NCBI GenBank assembly: GCA_049323755.1
Contig: JBMOPE010000011.1
Span: forward strand, 1 to 64,000
DNA length: 64,000 nt
Source: BRHc4a sp049323755
Lineage (GTDB): Bacteria > Bacillota > Desulfotomaculia > Desulfotomaculales > Desulfocucumaceae
Direction of reading: 5' to 3'
The position numbers and the translations under genes are program-made. This document shows, in pieces, positions 43,704-51,156 of the stretch. How positions within the stretch are numbered: the stretch's first letter is position 1; every line of letters starts with the position of its first letter. A model generated the notes under the pieces. The model was not told the DNA's origin. It worked only from the letters and a program-made list of their open reading frames with translations, and ran no database searches.

Positions 43704-43885
43704 ATAAACGCCCAGCGGGCGTTGCCGCCGTGCCGGCGGCGTAGTATTGAGCATTATTTACGGGTCCGGAATTAGGAATTGGGAATTAGGAATTGGTGTT
43801 AATCCCCAACCCGCCAATTCCTATTTCCTGATTCCTAATTCCTAATTCCTGTCTCCTGACCGAAATAGGATTTCAGAATAAGTAG
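43697..43885. repeat. intergenic element 6 (AATTAGG type) with terminator
   Basis: It starts with ACGCCC-AGC-GGGCGT and a GCCGCCG/CGGCGGC hairpin, the reverse of the double hairpin in elements 1 and 5. Arms of AATTAGGAATTGGGAATTAGG type (43770-43796) and CCAATTCCTATTTCCTGATT followed by CCTAATTCC (43814-43848) form the long hairpin. It ends CTCCTGACCGAAATAGGATT. It lies between converging genes. Confidence 0.8.
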
Positions 43886-44449
43886 TTATATTTTTCTGTT
43901 TTCAAAGCCGATTATTTCCTTGACTCTATCAACCCTGGTTTTTAAATCACCCTGAATAACTGTGTAGGGGACATTCATAATATCAAGGAAATTCTTAATC
44001 TTTTTGTCAATCATTACGGCAAAATCGTCGTCCTGGTACCTGACACCGTCCTTTATAAGGTCAAACTCCCTGGGAACGTAGAATACCTGGTAGCCTGGGA
44101 GGTCCTTCATGGCCCACTCAAAAAGTTTCATAAGTGAATATACTTCTTTTGGGTTGTTGTAGTCACAGCACATCAGGCCATAGACATAGTTTAGTATTGT
44201 GGCGTTGTCGCAAAACAGTATTTCGCAGTGTTTGAATTCGTATTCCCGCTGCTTTTGCCCCTCGTAGAGAAGAAATTGTTCGAAGATATTACTGGGCACG
44301 CCGTAATTAACTATATATGTTCGGGCAAATTCCAGGCACACATCGGATGTGTACCCTGCCATGCTGTATTCCACATCCAATTGCTTTACCAGTGTGGTCT
44401 TGCCTGTGCCCGGACCCCCAATAATGGCAATTTTTCTCTGTTTATGCAA
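43886..44449 (-). CDS. AAA family P-loop NTPase (NadR/AAA_28-like)
   Basis: A 187-residue cytoplasmic nucleotide-binding protein. The P-loop is IGGPGTGKTTLVKQL at residues 9-23. EFARTYIVNYG and the Walker B-like ILFCDNATILNYVYGLMCCD resemble the NadR C-terminal kinase and the AAA_28 family. The YQVFYVPREFDLIKDGVRYQ region is also typical of this group. The start is a TTG with AAGGAGG upstream. The substrate (nicotinamide riboside or other) is not certain. It may be followed, on the same strand, by no other gene, since repeat element 6 ends it. Confidence 0.8.
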   Translation of the reverse strand: MHKQRKIAIIGGPGTGKTTLVKQLDVEYSMAGYTSDVCLEFARTYIVNYGVPSNIFEQFLLYEGQKQREYEFKHCEILFCDNATILNYVYGLMCCDYNNPKEVYSLMKLFEWAMKDLPGYQVFYVPREFDLIKDGVRYQDDDFAVMIDKKIKNFLDIMNVPYTVIQGDLKTRVDRVKEIIGFENRKI

Positions 44450-44676
44450 TAATAATACCTCCTTAACCGATTAGTTTTGGTGAATCAGATAGCTTTTTTT
44501 CTATAGGCGGTTTGGCATACCGGGTTCTGTTAATTCCTGCTTACCAGGTGCTGCATTGAGTACTTGGGTAAATAAGCGTCGAATTACTAATTTAAATAAT
44601 AATTACGACCGGTAGGGGGCTTTTCCTGCTACGTATTTCACAAAAAAGAAAATAAAAGGGGAATAAGGCGTACTTA

Positions 44677-44820
44677 CTATGCCTTCATAAAGAACCACAA
44701 GACAAGGACCAGGATTGAAGTGATAAAAAAAAGACGGATTACACCTTTTATTATTTTAAAAACAAAAAGAATGGCGGCAATAGCCAGCAAGACCAGTAAG
44801 ACAGAATTTCCTGTTAGCAT
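44677..44820 (-). CDS. 47-residue membrane protein
   Basis: A short gene that is easily missed. The minus strand reads MLTGNSVLLVLLAIAAILFV, then FKIIKGVIRLFFITSILVLV, then LWFFMKA and a stop. It is almost wholly hydrophobic, with two membrane helices split by KIIKGVIR. GGAGGAG lies ten bases before the ATG, which supports translation. It is unrelated to its neighbours as far as can be seen. Function unknown. Confidence 0.65.
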   Translation of the reverse strand: MLTGNSVLLVLLAIAAILFVFKIIKGVIRLFFITSILVLVLWFFMKA

Positions 44821-44961
44821 AACTCAAGATCTCCTCCCCGGTTAGGTTTATTATTTGTATCCATATGCACAAAGTTTTATATTTTATGGTAACGCAAGAA
44901 GGATAAAAAACGATAATGCTGAATTATTCTTATAGTATAACATGCCAGAGGGGTGGGCAAG

Positions 44962-45315
44962 GTGGCTTTCAGAAAAGACGACATGATTGACGAAATCAAC
45001 GTTAAAGCAGGCACTCTGGATTGGTATACCAAGAATAAAAAGCTTCTGGACAAATCTGTCCCCGAAGTTGTTATTATAGATAAGGCAGTTGGAGATTCAT
45101 GCTTTAAGCTCATCAGGAATGAAAAATTTCAGCTGGTCTTTACCCATCAGACCTCTGGTTTTAGCAGGGTAGCCGTAGGAGATATAGAAAATGTGGATTA
45201 TTTTGATGGAATAAGAATACAATTAACATGGAATCCTGAGGAAAGTTATATGAAAATAGCAGATACCACCCTGGAACAGAATTATTTTATATGTAAGGCT
45301 GAGTGTGCCATCTGA
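44962..45315 (+). CDS. uncharacterised 117-residue protein
   Basis: Not recognised. It is soluble, starting MAFRKDDMIDEINVKAGTLD, with a beta-rich C-terminal half (FQLVFTHQTSGFSRVAVGDI). The start chosen is GTG 44962, eight bases after AGAGGGG; a GTG three codons upstream would overlap that site. It stands about 100 bases upstream of the LysO pair on the same strand and could share its transcript. No function is proposed. Confidence 0.62.
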   Translation: MAFRKDDMIDEINVKAGTLDWYTKNKKLLDKSVPEVVIIDKAVGDSCFKLIRNEKFQLVFTHQTSGFSRVAVGDIENVDYFDGIRIQLTWNPEESYMKIADTTLEQNYFICKAECAI

Positions 45316-45412
45316 TAGGCTGAATAAAAAATAAATTGTGGTTGCTGTTTGTTTCCAAAAACGGTGCACCCGCGCCGTTTTTAATTTTGACGGCTCCGAG
45401 ACGGTGATAATT

Positions 45413-45718
45413 ATGCTATACATACTACTGGCACTAATAGGAGGGATTATTTTGGGCTATTTCCTTCCCTCCGGAATTACAGGCTCAAAAATAATTCAAC
45501 GGCTTACCATGGCCGGGCTTTTTATTTTACTGGGCGCCATGGGTGCACAGTTGGGTTCCAATGGTAAGGTGCTTGCCAACCTGGACAAAATAGGATTTCA
45601 GGCCTTTATACTGGCTTCCTGCACTGTTTTGGGCAGTGTTGCCCTGGTTTTTGCTGCTTTCAGGTGGCTTCAAGACGGTACAGGTGAAGAATCCAGGGAG
45701 AGGGAGGGTAAGAATTGA
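45413..45718 (+). CDS. LysO-type exporter, small N-terminal subunit
   Basis: A 101-residue membrane protein with three helices (MLYILLALIGGIILGYFLPS, MAGLFILLGAMGAQLGSNGK, FILASCTVLGSVALVFAAFR). It corresponds to the N-terminal third of LysO/YbjE (DUF340), which exports lysine in E. coli as one polypeptide. Here that region is a separate gene overlapping the next by four bases. The start is ATG 45413. Lysine as substrate is inferred from the family. Confidence 0.8.
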   Translation: MLYILLALIGGIILGYFLPSGITGSKIIQRLTMAGLFILLGAMGAQLGSNGKVLANLDKIGFQAFILASCTVLGSVALVFAAFRWLQDGTGEESREREGKN

Positions 45719-46311
45719 CTTTTTTGGTGCTGGGGGCAATCCTCGTAGGGATGATTTTGGGCCGTTGGTTTATCCCCGCTGACATGACAGGATACATTGA
45801 CCCTGTTACTACGGCGGCACTGTGCGTAATGCTGGTAGGGATTGGAATGGATATTGGGTCCAAAAGGGAGACATGGGGACGGCTTTGGAAGATGGGGATG
45901 AAGGTATTGCTGGTTCCCCTTCTGGTAGCGGTGGGAAGCCTGGCCGGAGCCGTTGCAGGTGGGGCCATAATTTCCCTGCCTTTTAATGAATCCGCGGCCA
46001 TAGGAGCAGGCTTTGGATGGTACAGCCTATCCGGAGTGCTGCTTGCTAAAATATATAGTGTTGAAACCGGGGCCCTTGCCTTTCTGACTAATGTTTTCAG
46101 GGAGCTGATAGCTTTTCTGATTATACCCTTTCTGGCAGCCAGGTATAGCGGTGTGGTGGCGGTGGCCCCGGGTGGCGCCACTACTATGGATACTACTCTT
46201 CCTCTTATTGCAAGGGTGACAGATCCCGAAACGGCAATAGTGGCGCTAGTCAACGGGCTTGTTCTCTCATCGCTGGTTCCGGTTCTTGTTCCGCTGCTGA
46301 TAAAACTGTAA
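45715..46311 (+). CDS. LysO-type exporter, large C-terminal subunit
   Basis: A 198-residue membrane protein with about six helices, corresponding to the C-terminal two thirds of LysO. Recognisable parts are GIGMDIGSKRETW, then AIGAGFGWYSLSGVLLAKI, then LAFLTNVFRELIAFLIIPFL and APGGATTMDTTLPLIARVT. The start is a TTG with GGGAGGG upstream, overlapping the small subunit stop. The two products should form one functional exporter. Confidence 0.85.
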   Translation: MTFLVLGAILVGMILGRWFIPADMTGYIDPVTTAALCVMLVGIGMDIGSKRETWGRLWKMGMKVLLVPLLVAVGSLAGAVAGGAIISLPFNESAAIGAGFGWYSLSGVLLAKIYSVETGALAFLTNVFRELIAFLIIPFLAARYSGVVAVAPGGATTMDTTLPLIARVTDPETAIVALVNGLVLSSLVPVLVPLLIKL

Positions 46312-46313
46312 TA

Positions 46314-46434
46314 GAACGGGAATTAGGAATTAGGAATTGGGAATTGGGGATTGGTTGTATAGGCTAAATACAATAATTGAATCTTATTGCCAATTCCTGA
46401 TTCCCAATTCCCAATTCCGGACCCGTGAGCAGTG
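46314..46434. repeat. intergenic element 7 (AATTAGG type)
   Basis: The left arm GGGAATTAGGAATTAGGAAT followed by TGGGAATTGGGG pairs with CCAATTCCTGATTCCCAATT followed by CCCAATTCC. It ends with GGACCCGTGAGCAGTGCTAT. Element 6 uses the same arm unit, and the two flank the segment 43886-46311. It lies between converging genes. Confidence 0.8.
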
Positions 46435-48393
46435 CTATGTTTGTTTTATTCCCAGTTCCTCTAATTTTTTCTGTTCCGGAACCCCTGTTTCCGGGTCCCA
46501 TCCCCTGGCAATGTAATACTCCCTAAGTGTCGCCTTAACCTCTACAGGGTCAAGCCCCTTGGTAACAGATGTTTTTCCCTGGCGGTCCTCGTAAAATCTT
46601 GGCGGGTAGTCCGAGTGCTCGGGCTTTTCACCATGCTTTATGTTAAACATCTTTATGGTGTTCCAGATGCGCTCTCCGGCCAGGGCTATTTCATCAGGCG
46701 TAAAGGTAATTCCGGTTAAATCATTCAGCAGCCTTGAAAAAAGTGTGGGCCCCACTGTGTGAAGAATAGGGGGTCTAATACACATCCCCAGGGCGTTGTA
46801 GATTGTCAGGAGGTCCTCGGACCATCTGGACATCACAGGTATGCCGACATCCCGGGTGTCCTTATCAAAGGCGGCCATTTTCAAGTCTTCAGGCATATCC
46901 AGGCCGTGGTACATATCTTCTGCAAAGCCGAACTTCTCGGTACGATAGGGTATGGGGTTGTCATTATATTTAAGGTTTTCGACGGGGTTTCTGGTGCGCA
47001 GGTGGTCGCCTCCACGAATGTTTGTTATATAGCCGAATGTCCAGGTGGACCAGCGCCCCCTGGGGTCGGCCAGCATGCACTCGAGTCCCTTTACATGAAC
47101 AGAAAAGGACTCAGAGCCACGGAACTTGCGGGAGGCCAGCCTGGTTCCCTCAGCCAGTATGTCTCCTATTCCCCTGCGATAGGCAATCATTTCAAGAAGT
47201 TTGGTGGCGGCTTCCTCGTCACCCCAGGCCAGGTCGAGGTCAAGGTCCTCCCGGTTTATAATTCCTCTTTGATACATTTCCATGGCAAAGGCCACACATG
47301 CCGAGGCTGAAACCATGTCAATGCCGAGGCGCTGGCAAAGGCCGCTCAGTGCTGCAATTGCGGGCAGGTCCTGAATGTCGCACCCGGCGCCGAAGCCTAT
47401 TACCGGGGTGACTTCCATGTCTTTAAGCTCAAGGCCGGCATGCTTTCCTTCCTTTACCCTTACCCAGTGGGCGCAAGCTATTGGGCAGGACTGGCATGAA
47501 ACTCCCCGGCTGCTCAGGCTTCCCAGCTGCTTTCGGCTTCTGCTTTCCATCCACTTGTCCGGTGCTCCGTTTTGATAGTTTTTTCCCGGAAGGCTTTCAA
47601 ATTCGTAGTAAGGTATACTGGCCAGCATAGTCCCGAATTTTTTAAAGGGGGCGAAGAACGGGGAACTGTATATCGCCTTGCGGCAGTCTTCCACCGCTCT
47701 GGTAAACTCCCGGGGCCTGGCCACTTTCAATGAGCAGTTCCCCTTTACAGCAATTGCCTTCAGGTTTTTGCTTCCCATGACTGCCCCCAGGCCGGTACGT
47801 GCCCAGGCATCATAAGGTCCGTTTTCAATACTGGCAAAGCGTACAAGTTTTTCACCTGCCGGTCCAATATTTGCAATCTGAACGCCGGAATCGCCCAGAT
47901 CTTTTTGTATGGCAGCTATAGTTTCCCACGCATCCAACCCCCATAGGTGTCCGGCGGGGAGTATTTCAACACCTGCGCTGTTAATATAGATATAAACAGG
48001 GTTTTCTGATTTTCCTCTTATAATCAGGGCATCATATCCGGCATATTTAAGCTCTCCTCCCCAGAAATTTCCTGAGTTTGAGGTCCCAAATAAACCGGTG
48101 GCGGGGGACAGGGCAGAGGCCTCGGTTCTGCAGGCGGCAGGGATATGAGTGCCTACAAGGGGCCCGGTGCTAAACACAAGAATATTTGCCGGATCCAGGG
48201 GGTCTGTGCCCGGGGCCAGCTCACGATATAAAAGCTCCGCATTAAAACCTATACCGCCCAGATAATTGCGGATTAATTTTTCTGTAAGTTCCTTTTTTTG
48301 TACTTTGCCTGTACTCAGGTCAATGTCAAGAGTTTTCCCTGTATAACCGCAATATTCCATTTGTTTGACCGGGAGTTTCACAGTCTTTTGCAC
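46435..48393 (-). CDS. aor: aldehyde ferredoxin oxidoreductase (tungsten/molybdopterin)
   Basis: About 652 residues, a member of the AOR family that interconverts aldehydes and carboxylic acids with ferredoxin. The N-terminal domain reads GYTGKTLDIDLSTGKVQKKE, and YLGGIGFNAELLY and LFGTSNSGNFWGGELKYAGY are the pterin-binding regions. The [4Fe-4S] ligands are in SCQSCPIACAHW, with a fourth Cys further on (GMCIRPP). ECMLADPRGRWSTWTFGY is another family motif. It is cytoplasmic. The GTG at 48393 is ten bases after GGAGG; the frame extends slightly upstream. The ferredoxin gene directly upstream is the expected partner. Confidence 0.93.
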   Translation of the reverse strand: MQKTVKLPVKQMEYCGYTGKTLDIDLSTGKVQKKELTEKLIRNYLGGIGFNAELLYRELAPGTDPLDPANILVFSTGPLVGTHIPAACRTEASALSPATGLFGTSNSGNFWGGELKYAGYDALIIRGKSENPVYIYINSAGVEILPAGHLWGLDAWETIAAIQKDLGDSGVQIANIGPAGEKLVRFASIENGPYDAWARTGLGAVMGSKNLKAIAVKGNCSLKVARPREFTRAVEDCRKAIYSSPFFAPFKKFGTMLASIPYYEFESLPGKNYQNGAPDKWMESRSRKQLGSLSSRGVSCQSCPIACAHWVRVKEGKHAGLELKDMEVTPVIGFGAGCDIQDLPAIAALSGLCQRLGIDMVSASACVAFAMEMYQRGIINREDLDLDLAWGDEEAATKLLEMIAYRRGIGDILAEGTRLASRKFRGSESFSVHVKGLECMLADPRGRWSTWTFGYITNIRGGDHLRTRNPVENLKYNDNPIPYRTEKFGFAEDMYHGLDMPEDLKMAAFDKDTRDVGIPVMSRWSEDLLTIYNALGMCIRPPILHTVGPTLFSRLLNDLTGITFTPDEIALAGERIWNTIKMFNIKHGEKPEHSDYPPRFYEDRQGKTSVTKGLDPVEVKATLREYYIARGWDPETGVPEQKKLEELGIKQT

Positions 48394-48429
48394 CCCCGGG
48401 TCCACCTCCTCACAGTTAATTACGAATAG

Positions 48430-48672
48430 TCAGTTATTTTCCGCGATTTCAGCTACCCTCAGTGCACCCGACGGGCAGGTCCTGGCACACAGAAGGCATC
48501 CTTTGCACCTGGAAGAAAAAGAAATTTCAAATACACCCTCAAATTCCTTTTTCAAGATTCTGATATATGCCTGTGAAGGGTTATATACTCCGAGATTCTG
48601 TAGTGAACAGGCAAGGGAGCACGATGAACAGCCGGTGCAAAAACCGGGTTTTATAAGCATTTCTTTAGCCAT
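48430..48672 (-). CDS. two-cluster ferredoxin partner of AOR
   Basis: An 80-residue protein with two [4Fe-4S] motifs, FCTGCSSCSLACS and CKGCLLCARTCPSGAL, separated by an insertion of about 30 residues. It is the first gene of the AOR operon and resembles the small Fe-S subunits that precede AOR genes in many anaerobes. The start is ATG 48672 after GGTGG. A palindrome, AACTAATTAGTT, at 48687-48698 sits just upstream and could be an operator. Confidence 0.9.
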   Translation of the reverse strand: MAKEMLIKPGFCTGCSSCSLACSLQNLGVYNPSQAYIRILKKEFEGVFEISFSSRCKGCLLCARTCPSGALRVAEIAENN

Positions 48673-48917
48673 AAGTTCCACCCTTTAACTAATTAGTTCG
48701 ATATTAAAATATTTAACTTGTAAAATAATTATAATAAGTCTTATTGTTATTATTATAACGGAAAAAGAATTAAAGAGGTTGATAATATAACCAAAATCTC
48801 GTAAAATGAGTTAGGTTGTATTTTTTATGTATCAGGTAATAATAGAATTATATATTTTTTTTCTATAATACTAAATTTCTACTTAATAATATAAAATTAT
48901 TATCGGAGGCGATTAAA

Positions 48918-49886
48918 TTGTTACAGCTCCCGAAACTAAAAATTGGAGAACTGATTCCCTCGTTCCCGATTGTTCAGGGGGGGATGGCCCTAAGAGTATC
49001 CACGTCTTCTTTGGCAGGTGCCGTTGCTGAAGCAGGTGGCATAGGGATAATAGGGGCAACCGGTATGAGTATAGAGGAGTTGCGTGCTGAGATTAGAGAA
49101 GCCCGTAAGCTCACAAAAGGGATTATTGGCGTCAACATCATGTTCGCAATAAGAGAATTTGCTGAAATGGTAAGGGCTGCTATGGAGGAAAAGGTTGATG
49201 TAATATTTACCGGTGCCGGCTTTTCCAGGGATATTTTCAAATGGGGGAAGGAAGCCGGAATACCGATTGTTACAATTGTATCGTCGGACAGGCTGGCAGC
49301 GGTGGCTGAAAAGTACGGTGCCGCAGCTGTGGTTGTAGAGGGTACCGAGGCCGGAGGGCACCTGGGAACCGACAAATCCCTTTTTGAAATACTTCCATCA
49401 ATAAGGGGGGCTGTAAAAATTCCTGTCCTGGCCGCCGGTGGGATAGTAAACGGAGAGGGAATCGCCAGGGCTTTGCAGATGGGTGCCAATGGGATACAGA
49501 TGGCTACAAGATTTGTTCTCAGCAAAGAATGCAGCGTTTCAGAGATGTTTAAAAAAATGTATCTTAAAGCCATGCCTGAAGATGTAACCGTCATTCCAAG
49601 CCCAGTTGGTATGCCGGGAAGGGCTCTTAAAAATTCATTCGTGGCAAAGCTCCTGTCAGGAGACGCCCCCAGCCCTGAGAGCTGTGACGGCTGTCTGAAG
49701 AAATGTTCGGGCCAGTACTGCATTATGAATGCTCTGGAAAACTCAAGGACAGGAAAAGTTGAGGAAGGCGTTGTTTTTGTCGGACAGAATGTCCACCAAA
49801 TTAAGGAAATAATGTCTGTGAAGGATATATTCAATAATCTTTTATATGAGCTAAAGTATTATCTGGGGAGCTCAAGGGTTGGATAG
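48918..49886 (+). CDS. nitronate monooxygenase / FabK-like FMN enzyme
   Basis: A 322-residue TIM-barrel flavoprotein. It starts with FPIVQGGMALRVSTSSLAGA, and the FMN phosphate site appears as VVVEGTEAGGHLGTD and then PVLAAGGIVNGEGIARALQM. The C-terminus has an added cysteine cluster, CDGCLKKCSGQYCIMNAL, not needed for the basic fold. Relatives include 2-nitropropane dioxygenase and the enoyl-ACP reductase FabK; no fatty-acid synthesis genes are adjacent, so FabK is less likely. The start is a TTG with GGAGGCG upstream. It diverges from the ferredoxin-AOR operon. Confidence 0.87.
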   Translation: MLQLPKLKIGELIPSFPIVQGGMALRVSTSSLAGAVAEAGGIGIIGATGMSIEELRAEIREARKLTKGIIGVNIMFAIREFAEMVRAAMEEKVDVIFTGAGFSRDIFKWGKEAGIPIVTIVSSDRLAAVAEKYGAAAVVVEGTEAGGHLGTDKSLFEILPSIRGAVKIPVLAAGGIVNGEGIARALQMGANGIQMATRFVLSKECSVSEMFKKMYLKAMPEDVTVIPSPVGMPGRALKNSFVAKLLSGDAPSPESCDGCLKKCSGQYCIMNALENSRTGKVEEGVVFVGQNVHQIKEIMSVKDIFNNLLYELKYYLGSSRVG

Positions 49887-49903
49887 CTGGATATGCCTGT
49901 GTT

Positions 49904-49936
49904 AAAAAGCCCGGAACCAATTCCCGGGCTTTTTTC
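49904..49936 (+). terminator. terminator of the NMO-like gene
   Basis: AAAAAGCCCGG pairs with CCGGGCTTTTTT over a short loop. Confidence 0.92.
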
Positions 49937-50129
49937 TAATTTTGAATACCTGACTCGCATAAGGTTGAGGTTCTAACTCAGGTGCTAATATATAATAGGT
50001 TTTGTGTCTTGGATATTAGCATATGTCAAAAATAATAGAATTTTCTAAAATATTTTTCGTCAAAGAGGAAATATAAGATAATTTGTAGAAAAAATAAACT
50101 AGACGGTAAATGGAAGGAGGTAATGGAGA

Positions 50130-50798
50130 TTGACTTTGGCAAGCATTGATTTTCCAATTTTAGATGAAATAGAAAAAATGCTTCTGAGGGAAGCCGGATT
50201 TACGGTACATTACCCCAAGAACCATATTATTTTTTCAGCAGGAGATTTTGCTGACAGGGTTTTTCTTTTAGAAAGCGGCTATGTTAAAATATACAGGCTA
50301 TCTCCCGACGGGAGGCGTGTTACTGTAGGCAGTATAAGGAGCCCCGGTGAAATGATGGGGCTTGCGGAAACCCTGTGGGGTGGTGAGCGCACATGCTTTG
50401 CAGGTGCCATAAACGATGTAAGCCTTGTAATTATCAGGAAGAATAAATTTGAAGAGCTTCTTGCCAGACATTCCGCCCTGGCGTTAAAAGTAGCAAAGCT
50501 TTTAGGAGCAAGGATGAGAGAAGCTGAGGGCATTATTCACGAGATGGTATGCTGGCAGGCCCCGGGCAGATTGGCCATGATGCTTCTTAAAATGGGTGAG
50601 CGCTGCGGGGAGGAGTCCAAAAAAGGTATTAGAATAAACCTTCAGCTTACCCACGAGGAGCTTGCCAACATGGTGGGCACTTCAAGACAGACGGTGACTT
50701 CCCTTTTAAATACCTTCAAGACGGAAAAGAGTATTGAGTACGAGGGGCGCGGAACTATATTTTTGAATCCTGACAAGCTAACCAAGTGGATAACCTGA
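50130..50798 (+). CDS. Crp/Fnr family transcriptional regulator
   Basis: A 222-residue regulator. The N-terminal cNMP-binding beta-barrel has FSAGDFADRVFLLESGYVKI and SIRSPGEMMGLAETLWGGER. A long dimer helix leads to the HTH, LTHEELANMVGTSRQTVTSL. No N-terminal cysteine cluster of the Fnr type is present, so it does not sense oxygen through Fe-S as Fnr does; one or two cysteines are scattered. The start is TTG 50130 after GGAGG. Its position beside the molybdenum operon suggests control of that operon. Confidence 0.92.
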   Translation: MTLASIDFPILDEIEKMLLREAGFTVHYPKNHIIFSAGDFADRVFLLESGYVKIYRLSPDGRRVTVGSIRSPGEMMGLAETLWGGERTCFAGAINDVSLVIIRKNKFEELLARHSALALKVAKLLGARMREAEGIIHEMVCWQAPGRLAMMLLKMGERCGEESKKGIRINLQLTHEELANMVGTSRQTVTSLLNTFKTEKSIEYEGRGTIFLNPDKLTKWIT

Positions 50799-50804
50799 TA
50801 AAAA

Positions 50805-50830
50805 GCGGGCCTTTTGGCCCGCATTATTTA
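50805..50830 (+). terminator. terminator of the Crp/Fnr gene
   Basis: GCGGGCC and GGCCCGC pair over a TTTT loop, followed by an AT-rich tract. Confidence 0.75.
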
Positions 50831-50840
50831 TGGCTCATTT

Positions 50841-51135
50841 GTCGGAATACAGACAACCGGGCTGTATAAAACGGCCACCTTGGGGATTAAAATTGGGGCC
50901 CTTTTAAAACCACAGAGAACACAGAGGACACAGAGGTTTTTAAGCCCTTCTTGAATGCTTTAAGCTTTTTAATAAAAGGGTAAACTCTTTGGTCTAAGAC
51001 TTGAGAGTAATGCCTCAGAGCAATTCTCTGTGATCTCTGTGGCCTCTGTGGTTCATAAAAAAGACATTCATTATTGTACCACCATCAGAGCCAGGCAGAA
51101 AAATTCTGAATTCCTGACTTCTGAATTCCGACCGG
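50841..51135. repeat. outer intergenic element 8 (CTGAATT type) with a nested ACAGAGG element
   Basis: The left end GTCGGAATACAGACAACCGG and the right end CTGAATTCCTGACTTCTGAA followed by TTCCGACC are a matching pair, like elements 1, 3 and 4. Between them, at about 50905-51080, lies a full reverse-orientation copy of element 2. This nested arrangement suggests that one element inserted into the other. Confidence 0.75.
50905..51080 (-). repeat. intergenic element 2, reverse copy
   Basis: Read on the minus strand it shares with 32046-32247 the words AATAATGAATGTCTTTTTT, AACCACAGAGG, GATCACAGAGAAT, GGCATTACTC, GCATTCA, AGGGCTTAAAAACCTCTGTG and CTCTGTGGTTTTAAA in the same order. The inner core has diverged. 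Confidence 0.85.
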
Positions 51136-51156
51136 GAAGCAGCGCTTATGAGCCGT

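Noticed and set aside
48918..49886. Annotation as enoyl-ACP reductase FabK
   Set aside because: No fatty acid synthesis genes are adjacent and the C-terminal cysteine cluster is not expected; the broader nitronate-monooxygenase-like call is safer.
31408..51135. CRISPR array as an explanation for the repeated units
   Set aside because: The repeats are short tandem words within inverted arms, not regularly spaced identical repeats with unique spacers, and no cas gene is present.
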